Positions 51,423 to 61,652 of a stretch of DNA of 64,000 nucleotides are shown one piece after another. A model generated the notes under the pieces. It did no database searches, was not told the origin of the DNA, and worked only from the letters and a program-made list of their open reading frames with translations. Origin of the DNA: Lindgomyces ingoldianus (Eukaryota > Ascomycota > Dothideomycetes > Pleosporales > Lindgomycetaceae); contig NW_022985183.1 of NCBI RefSeq assembly GCF_010093535.1, positions 842,956 to 906,955 on the forward strand. The letters run 5' to 3'. Position numbers and translations under genes: made by a program. Within the stretch, counting starts at the first letter, position 1; each line of letters begins with the position of its first letter.

Positions 51423-53149
51423 TTTACTAGTAAAATAAGTAGAAGAATAGTAGAAAAGTCTTAGGCTAATTAGTTTATTAAGTGTTATAATATTAAGCCT
51501 ATATTAAAGTAGACTACTAGTATAGATAAGAAAAAAAGAGCTAATTTAGTTTTTAAATATGCATTAGATTTTAAGCTTTTAAAGCGTAAAATTAAGCAGT
51601 ATAATATATAGCTAAAATATATAACGTACCTAACAGGTTAGCCGGCCACACGGGTTAGCCGGCCACTTTTGCCAAGCCCCCACTAAACTCTACCTATCTA
51701 CATAATGCCTTAACAACAACACTAGATTAAATCTTCTAAAGAACGTTAGATACAGCTTACTCTTTAGGCTCTTAAATAAGACTTAAAACTTTTCTTAGAA
51801 CACGCTATAGCTATCTATAATGTCTCTTACACAACACTAAGCAATTAACACGCTAGACAGCCTTTACAAGCAGAATGCTGGCCTAAATTAAGGAATCTAA
51901 CTAAGCTTAAAAAGAAAGTAGTTATTAAGTATATACTTAAGCTTATTACACGCAGATTTCCCTTTAGGCTTATAGCTGTAGCTAATATAGCTAATTCCTT
52001 GCCCGCAGAGCGCAATCTAGGCTAGGTTAGCTTAAACTAGACTAGTATATAGGTTAAGCACTGCCCTAAGTTTATAATAAAGTTTAATTATAAGTATAAT
52101 TATAAAAAAGCGCTTTATAAGGATCTAGAGGTTATCTAGGGCTAGTTTTGCCTAGTAGCTAACATAAAAGCTAAGTATAGTATTTAGAATAAAGACAGGT
52201 ATAACTTTAATAAGTTAGGCTTTATAATAGGCTAGATATTAACTAGAGCAGTTATTATAGCTTTAGAGAGATAAAAACAGCTAAAAGTAATATAGTAAGG
52301 TAATAAGAAGTAGACAACAGTTATCTAAGGCATTAACATAATAAGGTAGGCTATAAGATTATAGAGCTTTAAGCAGCAAATAAGGCTACTACATAATATA
52401 GATTGCATAAAAAAAAGTAGATTTAGGCAAAAAAGACCTTAATAGTTAAGAATAAAGCTTGTCTAACTGCTTTAAAGGAGTTTAGAGCGCGTAGTAATAG
52501 GAAGAAGCTAAAGACGCAGGTGCGCGCTAAAGGAGGTAAGCTAAGTTAAAGGCAATGCAGGCAGTGCAATTAGACTAGGCATAACTTACATATGTGTAAG
52601 TAAGTAGTAGAAGTAGACTCTAAATAATATCTTGTGTTATATTACTTTATATAAGGCTAAAGTAGGCTGTTTTGCGAGAGAATAGGGTGGTTTTAGTGGG
52701 GGCTTAGCAAAAGTGGCCGGCCAACCCGTGTGGCCGGCCAACCTGTTAGGTACGTTATATAATATAGACAAAAAAGGCTTTCTAGTTAAAGTACTATTAA
52801 AAGTAAAGCACGTCTTCTTCTACTAGATGTATAAAGAAGAAGGGATTAAGCAGATTATTTAAGATAGCAATTATAAGTAAATTATAACTATAGTGTGCAT
52901 ATACACAGATAAATTATCTCTCTCCTCTAGCCTTATCTACTAAGCTGTATTAGGTAACATTTAAGATACCTAGCTTTAAGACTTTAATTTTGCTATTTAT
53001 AAAGCTTTCTTTACTTTATTACCTAGTAGATAGATAAATAATAACTTTAAGCTTTAATAGCTTAAGATAATCTTTAATAAAGAAACTATAGTAAAGGTAA
53101 CAAAATAATATTAACTTTAATACTTAATAGCTATAAATTCTATGTAACT
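51423..53149 (+). pseudogene. Q: pogo/Tigger-type DDE transposase relic, split by F2 and P2
   Basis: Before F2 the frame reads through the end of a DNA-binding domain and a linker (DFKLLKRKIKQYN); after F2 it continues with YNIDKKGFLV, the segment that carries the first catalytic Asp. Further on are KQII.DSNYK.ITIV and LIY.AV.GNI.DT, the typical order of a DDE_1 transposase. Removing F2 and one TA restores an unshifted frame across the join. Internal stops are of the Trp/Gln-to-stop type. The frame is lost just before the second catalytic Asp, where P2 starts. The rest was not found to the right of P2/P3. Confidence 0.8.
51624..52755 (+). mobile_element. F2: second internally deleted Fot1-like element
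   Basis: 1132 bp, exactly the length of F1, between TA duplications (51622-51623 and 52756-52757). The terminal inverted repeats (ACGTACCTAACAGG...GGCCGGCCAC) are about 56 bp and better preserved than in F1. The transposase relic starts at ATG 51705, reads through the N-terminal region (SSKER, YNVSYTTLSN) and the first-Asp segment, and has the same internal deletion and C-terminal knuckle as F1. The shared deletion means it was made before the copies spread. Confidence 0.88.
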
Positions 53150-53808
53150 AACATACTTAACAGGCAAGTTACTTACACACCTAAGTTGCTTACTTTTACT
53201 AAAACCCTACTAAAATACATTTTCTACACTAATGCATTCTTAATAACACTACTAAGATGTGCTAAAAGAATATTAGATATAGCTTACACTTTAAGCTTTT
53301 AAATAAAATGTAATACTTTTAAAATAACATGCTATAGCTATATATAAGGTCTTTTAAAAAATAATAAATAACTTATATACTAAATAACTTTTATAAGCTA
53401 ATTCTATAGCTAACTTATAAAGGCTAGGTAATAATAAAAAGTAGGTAATTATTAAGCCTATACTTAAACTATATATGTAAGAATTTTCCTCTTAGCTAGT
53501 AGCTATAGCAAATATAGCTAATTTTTTACACACAAAGTATAATCTAGGCTATATTAGCATAAACTAGCTTAGTATATTTATAAAGTGTTATTTAAAGCTT
53601 AAAGTAAAGTTTAAGTATAATTATAACTATAAAAAAGCTTTTTATAAGAATTTTAAAGTAGTTTAAAGCTAAGTATAGCATTTAAGGTAATAACATATAT
53701 AACTTTAATAAAATAAGCTTTATAATAGGCTAAATATTTACTAACTATACTTATACTTAAAACTTTACTTTAAGCTTTAGATAACACTTTATAAATATAC
53801 TAAGCTAG

Positions 53809-54126
53809 TGTCACAGTATCCTCCCCGGATCCTAGACATAACTGTATTAGACGCGTACTAGAGTATTATTAGTGCACGTCTAACATAAACACAACACAAC
53901 ATAGACATAAACTTAAGCATAAACTGCCTTAACACTAACTAAACCTAGAATAGGCTTAATTTATACTTAAAGCACTTAGACTTCTAAGCTAAGTATTTAA
54001 TTACTAATTTCCTTCTAAACCTTTTTATTTTTTACATAATGTCTTATACCTACTATAATACCTTACGTAGTAATTAAACTAGACCTCTGTAAAGCTCTAT
54101 AACCTTACTTGTGCATAATTATAACA
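53809..54126 (+). repeat. C 5' LTR
   Basis: 318 bases, TGTCACAG to ATAACA. Confidence 0.93.
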
Positions 54127-57100
54127 TTATGTTATGTTAAAACTTTAGCTAAGAATAGCCTCTAAATTTAATCTAATAAGCTTAGTACTTATATAACTCT
54201 AAGCTATTAAAGTAAGCTAAAAAGCTTTTTAAAAAGCGCTTACTTTATAGAAAAGCTACTATATTATAAGCTTTAAAGCTTTTTAAAAAAACTTTAAAGA
54301 ACAGCTTTATGTTATTAAGTAGTCTATTTTTGCCTTAACTTTTATTATAGTAGTAGGAACTAAAAACTTACTAGCTTTAAAGCTTACTTAGAAGTCTAGA
54401 GATAGCTTAACTCTTTTCTGCTTAACACTGCCTATAACTTATAACCTTTCTAACTTAGTAATAAAATCTAACTAACTCTCTAATCTCCTACTGTTTAATA
54501 GAAAATAAAAAGACCTACTTTTCTTTCTACATAAGCTTTAATATAAACTTAAAGAAAATATAGACTAATTTTTCTTTAAACACTTCTAGTTACTATATAC
54601 TTACTCTTAACTTAACTATAATATAACAGCCTTAATTAACTTACTAATAAATAAGGATATTATTAACTTAGATTAATTTATAGTGTTCTTATAAGTAACT
54701 TATAAAGACTTAAATAAAGAGTTAATAGCTCTAAGTTGCCTAAACACTTTATAATAAAAAGAAAAAAGCTTTACTTTACACTTTACTAAGTTCTACTAAC
54801 TTGCATCTAATATAGGCCTAAATAAGATAGGTCTAATTATAGCCTTATATAACTCCCTTTTAACTAAACTGCAACGCGCTATAGTAGAAGAACCCCTCTT
54901 AAACAACTTTAACATGTATGCAAACCTAATTGCTACCTACAATAATAACATAAGGTTCCTCCCTATACAAGCCCTAATACGCCCCTAAACTAGCGCAGTT
55001 ATAAATAAGAACCTTAATGTAATAAAAATTAATTTAAATTATACTTTAGTTAGTTCTAGAAAGCGTAAAGATTATAAGAAAAAAAGTTAATGCTTTAAGT
55101 GCAGTAAGTATAGTTATATTTTTTAAAACTACTTTATTTCTCTTTTTTAAGTCTGCGTAAGTAGTGCTGCTAGCACTTATTAAAGATTTTTACTATTTTA
55201 ATTTTATTTTTGTAAAGGCTTTAACTTATATTTAAGCTTTAATCCCTCTTGCCACTTTTAACATAGCCGCAGCTATAGCAGTAAGAGCCTGCAAAAAGGC
55301 TTGTTCTAGGGCTAAGTTACTCTCTAGAACTAATTTAACACTAGATCTTTGCTAACTTATAAGCTAAGTCCTCTACTAATAACTAAAAGTACTAAGTTAA
55401 TATTTTTATATATTTATAATAAGAAACTATATTAGCTCTAATATAAGCTTTTATTAACTTAGAAGTAAACAGCATAGGTTACATTAACAAAGAACTAGCG
55501 CATAAACTAAATCTTTAATTAACACTACTTACTTAAATAATTTACCTAACTAGATTTAATAGAAAACAACTTAAAAAAAGTTTTATCTTTTATACTATAA
55601 CTATTATAATTACCTACTAACACTATAAGGAGCAAATTAAGCTTTATATAATAAACATAAAACATTATAACCTAATTCTAGGATAACTATAGCTGTATTA
55701 GCATAAAGTTGCTTTTAATTACTAAGAGTAAGTTCTAAACTTTAACTCTTTTTAATGCTAAGATGTATGCTTACACTTACACCTAAACAACACTTAAATA
55801 GCACTTAATATAAAAGGTTTTTAGACTTACTTTTTAATAACTTAGAGAAGAACTACCTAAGTAAGGCTAATAAGCTAGGCTTTTTACTAAGATAGGCTAC
55901 ATAAAATAATTTAATAACTACTTAAACTTAAAAAAAAGAAAGCCTTTAAAAAACCTTTACCTACCTAATTTAGATATAAACTAGGACTTAAATAGTAGAT
56001 AGACATCTGCTATATAAGACCTACTCTATTTATAACCCTAGCTTAATAACTAGATTATAAAATCTACACAGTTATAATTTCTAATATAGACTAAGCTTTA
56101 GCTCCCTAAAAACACACTAACTTAAAGATAATAGTCTTTTAAGACTACTATAACTTATTACATGTCTTTTTCTAAGATAAGTTTAATAAGCTTTTAATAT
56201 AACATCTATATAATTACTAAATAAGCCTTAAGCCTAGTAAACAACCTAGTTATAGGCTACTATATAGAATGTTGCTAAATAAATTAAAAGTGCTTTAAAA
56301 ATACCTTAATAAGAACTTAAAAAAAGGGTTTATTTAAGCTAGCTTTTTACTAGTAGTGTTACTTATACTATTTATAAAGAAACTTAGGGGTAGGCTTTAA
56401 TTTTATGTTAACTACTAAAGACTAAACACTATTACTATTAAGAACTAATACTTAATTTCCTTCTTACAAGAAACTTTAAGCTAACTAAGTAAAGTAAAGT
56501 ATTTTATAAAGTTAGATATTATTACTGCCTTTAATAAGCTAAAGATAGTAAAGGGTAATAAGTAGCTAACAGTGTTTTAGACCTAATATAGACTATTTAA
56601 GTACCTAGTAATGCCCTTTAGCTTAGCTAACACGCTTAGTACTTTTTAATATTTTATAAACAACTTACTCTAACCCTACCTAGACGTGTTCTACACTATG
56701 TATATTAACAATATTCTAATTTACAGTAATAGCCTTTTAAAGCATAAACAGCATGTATGCCTAGTGCTAAAGGCTATAGAAGAAGCAGGTCTATAACTTA
56801 ATATAGATAAATGTAAGTTCTACTAATTAAAAGTTACATATTTAGGATATGTAATCTTTACAGATAGCATCTAAATAGACCCTATTAAGGTTTAGACTAT
56901 GCTAGATTAGTAATACTTAAAGAATGTAAAAAATGTTTAAGCTTTTATAAAATTTACTAACTTTTACTAATAATTTATTAATAACTTCTTGCAGCTAGTA
57001 AGCCTTATAATTACACTTACTAAGAAAAAGGTTTAATTTAACTTTAACTTAAATTACTAATAGTTTTTTAACTAGCTAAAAAAAGCCTTTACTAAAGCTT

Positions 57101-59155
57101 TAATACTCTACTACTTTAACTTTAAACTACTAATACTTGTAGAAGCTAATGCCTTAGACTACATAGTAGCAGGAGTTCTCTTCTAGACTAAGCTAGACAG
57201 GACTATTAGGCCTATTACATACTTCTTAAAAAGAATAAGTCCTACAAAAGGCAATTATAAGATTTATAATAAAAAATTACTTACTATAGTATGCTACTTT
57301 AAATAATAGCAACTTAAACTAAAAAGTGCAGCGCATCTAATATAGGTTCTATTTAACTATAAGAACTTATAGTACTTTGCAACTATAAAATAACTTAGCT
57401 ACTAATAAGCCTATTAGTTTAAATACTTGTCTTATTTTAATTTTAAGATTACTTATTGTTCTAGTTAAGACAGAGGGAAACTAGATACTTTTATAAGGCA
57501 ATCCTAAAACATCCTTGCTTAAAAAAAAGTGTAAAAGGCTTAACACTAAACTCTACTTTAACTTAAGCTATTTTTAGACCTTAACTTAAATAAAATAAAT
57601 TAAATAATAAATTAAATTATTACTAATAAGTATCTAAATAATAAATTTATTTAAAAAACCTTAGACCTACTCTAAAATAGCGCTAGTTAGTTAAAGAAGG
57701 TAACACTAGCTAACTATAAAAACTAAAATAGTAAGCTATATTACTATAACTAACTTATAATTCTTAATTCTAATAAACTAAGAATTAAACTACTCTAAAT
57801 TGTACACAACTTGCCTGTTAAAGGACACCTAGGCAGAGAAAAGACTCTTAACCTACTATAGAGAGAGTACTACTAGCCCCGCATGTTCTATACTGTACGC
57901 TAATACATATTATGTTGCTATACTTACTGTAAAGTAAAGGCCTCTTAAAAAAAGTATAATAGCCTGCTTAAACTACTTCTAATCTCTAAATAAGCTTAAA
58001 AAGATATATTAATTAATTTTATTATAAACCTACTTTTATCTAAAGAGTATATAAATATTATAGTAGTTGTTAATTACTTAACTAAGTATTAACACCTAAT
58101 ACTATGTTCCTTTATAACTGCCCCTAATATAGCCTAGTTATTCTACTAATATATATAAGTTTACTATAGCCTGCCTAACATAATTATATTAGACAGAGGT
58201 ACGCAGTTTGTCTTAGCCTTTTAAGACAAACTTTATAAACAGCTTTAAATTATCTTTTATCTATCTATAGCTTTTTACCTAGAGACTAATAGCTAGACTA
58301 AGAATGTAAACACTATAATAGAATAAGTTTTATAAGTGTACATAAACTACTAGTAAAATAACTAGGTAAAATAGTTAGCTATAGCATAGTTTAAAGCTAA
58401 TAACATAACATCTAAATTAACACAAGTATCTCTGTTCTTAGTAAACTATAGATACTACCCCTAAATAAAATTTAAACTACTTATAAATACCCTCTAACTA
58501 ACTTATTAATCTATATAAGTAATAGACATAAATAGACTTATTAATAAAATTTAAAATATATTTAAATATGTTTATAAAAAGCTTACATAGGCTTAAGCTT
58601 TTTAATAAGAGTACATAAACTAATTCTAAACCTCTGCCCTTGCGTATGCAGCTAGCAAGAAGGTCTAGCTAGACACTAGAAATATCTAAATAAACTAATA
58701 ATTAAAAAAACTTAATTAAAAGAACTTTAGCCTCTTTACAGTAGCCTATATAGTCTTATTACATGCTTACTAATTAATCCTACCTAACAGCATAAAGATA
58801 CACCCTATGTTCTACATATTGTTACTGCGCTAAGTAGCCTCTAAATCTAACTATCTACCTAGACAGCTAAACTTACTACCTAAACCTATTATTATAAATA
58901 ATAAACTAGAATATGTTGTAAAAGACATTAAATAGATCTAGTTTAATAAAAAAAAACATACTTATAAATACTTTATAAAATAGACTAGATATAATAAACT
59001 GTTATAAGAACCTATAGAAGCCTTATAAGAGAACTTTATAGTAACCTAATTTTACGCCTAATACCTATCTAAACTAAACCTGTACTCTAATAAAAACAAC
59101 CTAATGCTAGAACTACTAATATAAAGAATTCCTTTTTTAATAAAAGGGGGGGTAC
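54127..59155 (+). pseudogene. C gag-pol, RIP-inactivated chromovirus polyprotein
   Basis: Plus-strand order: gag with a degraded CCHC (FKCSKYSYIF frame, near 55095-55125), reverse transcriptase with YINN at 56701-56712 in place of YIDD, RNase H (near 57100-57480), an integrase zinc-binding region (HLGREKTLN and following CxxC, near 57825-57930), an integrase core (LDRGTQFV near 58190-58215; the first catalytic Asp is replaced by Asn in VVNYLTKY near 58060), and a chromodomain (near 58900-59060). TGG and CAG codons have become TAG throughout. The protein cannot be made. Confidence 0.8.
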
Positions 59156-59473
59156 TGTTACAGTATCCTCCCTAGATCCTAGACATAACTGTATTAGACA
59201 TGTACTAGAGTATTATTAGTGCACGTCTAACATAAATATAACATAACATAGACATAAACTTAAGTATAAACTGCTTTAACACTAACTAAACTTAAAATAG
59301 GCTTAATTTATACCTAAAGCGCTTAGACTTTTAAGCTAAGTATTTAATTACTAATTTTCTTTTAAACCTTTCTATTCCTCACACAACGTCTTGTACCTAC
59401 TATAATACCTCACGTAGTAATTGAACTAGACCTCCGTGAAGCTCTATAACCTTACTCGTGCACAATCATGACA
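59156..59473 (+). repeat. C 3' LTR
   Basis: 318 bases. Its last 80 bases keep TCACG, TTGAAC, CCGTGAAG and TCATGACA and are the least mutated in the family. Confidence 0.93.
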
Positions 59474-59893
59474 GCTAGCTTATACTAACATAGCCTAGAT
59501 TATGCTTAATGTGTAAATAATTAGCTATATTAGCTATAGCTACTAGCTAAAATTAAAATTTTTACACATATAGCTTAAGCATAGGCTTAATAATTACTTA
59601 CTTTTTATTATTACTTAGCTGTTATAAGTTAGCTATAGAATTAGCTTATAAAAGGTATTTAGTGTATAAATTATTTATTATTTTTTAAGAAACTTTATAT
59701 ATAGCTGTAGTATATTATTTTAAAAGTGTTATGTTTTATTTAAAAGCCTAATATATAAGCTATATCTAATATTCTTTTAGCACATCTAAGTAGTGTTATT
59801 AGAAATGCATTAGTGTAAAAAAAGTAGTTTAGTAGAGTCTTAGTAAAAGTAAGTAACTTAGATGTGTAAGCAACTTACCTATTAAGTATGTTA

Positions 59894-60120
59894 TAGTAGT
59901 TATTAATTATTTTTTAAAAAACTTTATACATAGCTATAGTATATTACTTTAAGTGTGTTATGTTTTACTTAAAAGCTTAAAGTAGAAGCTATACCTAATA
60001 TTTTTTTAGCATGTCTAAGTAGTGTTGTTAGGAATGTATTAGTGTAAAAAGAGTAGTTTAGTAGAGTCTTAGTAAAAGTAAGCAACTTAGTTATGTAAGC
60101 AACTTGCCTGTAGAGTACGT
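59894..60120. repeat. P3: right-end fragment of another P-family element
   Basis: About 227 bases matching the right end of P2 in the same orientation, ending AGAGTACGT before a TA. The left part is absent. The RIP-like, AT-rich sequence ends here. Confidence 0.65.
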
Positions 60121-60122
60121 TA

Positions 60123-60640
60123 CTATTAAAATTACTATATAGTGGTGATGATAATGTTCTTGTTCCGCCTCCGGGGTAGACCGAACGGCGAACGCTGGTC
60201 GGTTAACCCTTAGCCCCCTCACGTGACATTCAAATTAAAAACTCCGACCCGCTACACTACAATTTCCTCCCCCACTTAAGAGCTTGGCCCCATCAAGCTC
60301 AAACGTCTCTTCGACGAACTTCTAGAGTGAGGAGTCCGAGATCCTGGCAAAGCCTTCTAAGCGTGCATTCCGAGCGGCTGTCCGACCGCAAAACTTCGCC
60401 CCTCAGTGCAGAGCCAGCCGCCCGATGTCAGAAAACCTCTCTCAGTCTTCCTGTTACCTTCTCCAATTGCCTTTCGGTCTTCGATTCCCTCAGCTTTTAA
60501 TTCCAAAGGCTCTACACCCCTTTCCCTTCCTTAGGGTTCACCGATGTGACCTCAATGCTTCCATAAGACCTTCTCTTCACCAGTGCAGCACTCAACTCCC
60601 TCCTCGGATGCATCGAAGTTGACTACCAGTGCGGCCAGTC
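60123..60640 (-). pseudogene. Possible 3' end of a Ty3/gypsy element (minus strand)
   Basis: On the minus strand a purine run (AGTGGGGGAGGAAAT) is followed by TGTAGTGTAGCGGG near 60265, as in a polypurine tract followed by the start of an LTR; the LTR would then be cut at P3. Upstream of the tract a Ser/Arg-rich frame ending in SLMGPSS resembles the tails of fungal gypsy polyproteins. GC is normal. No second LTR is in the window. Confidence 0.3.
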
Positions 60641-60764
60641 AAGATTCCCTTAACATGACGTTCCGAACCCCATTCGGCCAGACATCCGCAGTGCATTCCT
60701 AGATCATGCCCACCGATCTGGATAGCCGCGCGCCCGGACTTTGAGGTGCGCTAACTTAGAGGGG

Positions 60765-61450
60765 TACTCTATTTTGTATCAAGAAACGACTCTAAAATAA
60801 GTGCACTTTTTACGCACTGCATTTATTGCCTACACCTAACTTAAGTTAACATTGCTAACATGCCTTAAATGCAAAAATCCCCTAAAACAATGCTCACGTA
60901 CAAACAACAAGTACAAATACACACCCTAAGATCGATTAGATAGACCTAAACTGCAGTTAGACGCCATCTAGGCGTCCTATAGTCAACAGGATCACTCTGC
61001 CTGCTTTAGGGCGAGAATCCTTTGCCTCCGCGTACAGGCAGAAAACCAATTCTCGATACACCGCAACGCTGCGCCCTTATCGCCTAGCCTTATCGCCTAT
61101 GCTACTTCGAACGCTACACAATGTAGGAAGTTAAGGGAGCAGATTGCCTGCGAGCTTAGATTTAACGTTTGCTAGAGAACCCCAATTAAGGCGTTTAAGA
61201 AGGAGCGTTACTTTAGGCGCTTAGCAACTTAGAAGCCTCTTATTAGCAAGTCTAATTAATACTGCCGCCTTTAATAGGCTCTTGCTTATGTTAACTAGAC
61301 GGACAATTAGTAGGCTGCCATGGGGTAGAGCAACAAGATGTTAGCTAGAATCGGGCCAGAGAAGATATATGTAACAAGAAGAGCAGAAGAAGCGAACCCT
61401 ATAGCAGGTGCGGGTCGGCCGTCCTTCCTGCTAGTGTCATCGGAAGAGTT
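60765..61450 (+). pseudogene. Degraded Tc1/mariner-type transposase relic
   Basis: The left end (AGAGGGGTACTCTATTTTG, then AAGTGCACTTTTT) resembles terminal repeats of fungal Tc1/mariner elements. Near 61285-61400 one frame reads ALAYVN.TDN..AAMG.SNKM followed by IGPEKIYVTRRAEEA, where the stops fall at tryptophan positions of the conserved NWT..QW...W region of mariner transposases. Frames shift upstream of this. RIP-like Trp-to-stop changes are present although GC is near normal. No right-hand terminal repeat was identified. Confidence 0.45.
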
Positions 61451-61640
61451 CATCAGTTTAACGAGGCAGAAGTGGCAAATCTACAAGGCGAGTAGAACTT
61501 TCTAGAAGTAGCCGTCTCACCACCAATTCGATCTAGAGCATGCTCGGAGCTTCGCTGTGGCAAATCCACGGGCTAAGTTATATAATCATTCTGATCCCCG
61601 ACCCTCTATGAAATAGAGGGAATAATAAATATATGATAGT
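61451..61640. other. 3' flank of the NACHT-ankyrin gene
   Basis: No open frame of note. AATAATAAATATATG just beyond the stop codon of the minus-strand gene may include its 3' processing signal when read on that strand. Confidence 0.3.
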
Positions 61641-61652
61641 AAAATTGTGCTG

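Larger units (their letters stand above)
53809..59473 (+). mobile_element. C: third full-length copy of the A/B Ty3/gypsy chromovirus
   Basis: 5665 bp with 318-bp LTRs (53809-54126 and 59156-59473) and the duplication GCTAG (53804-53808 and 59474-59478). It lies in the right arm region of P2. The preceding purine run AAAAGGGGGGG marks the polypurine tract. The sequence is colinear with A and B; differences are almost all C/T or G/A. Confidence 0.94.
53151..59891. mobile_element. P2: palindromic pogo-related element split by retrotransposon C
   Basis: Flanked by TA (53149-53150 and 59892-59893). The left arm begins ACATACTTAACAGGCAAGTTAC and the right arm ends with its inverted counterpart. 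Without C and its GCTAG duplication the element is about 1071 bp, close to the 1085 bp of P1b, and has the same arrangement: arm, short spacer with the first-Asp region of a transposase, inverted arm. Confidence 0.78.

Noticed and set aside
16062..60120. The AT-rich block as a possible centromere or mitochondrial insertion
   Set aside because: Its content is fully explained by identifiable transposons with TSDs and RIP-type mutations. Nothing in this window alone supports a centromere.
60425..60622. A 65-codon plus-strand frame rich in Leu, Pro and Ser
   Set aside because: It is antisense to a probable gypsy tail and has no features of a gene.
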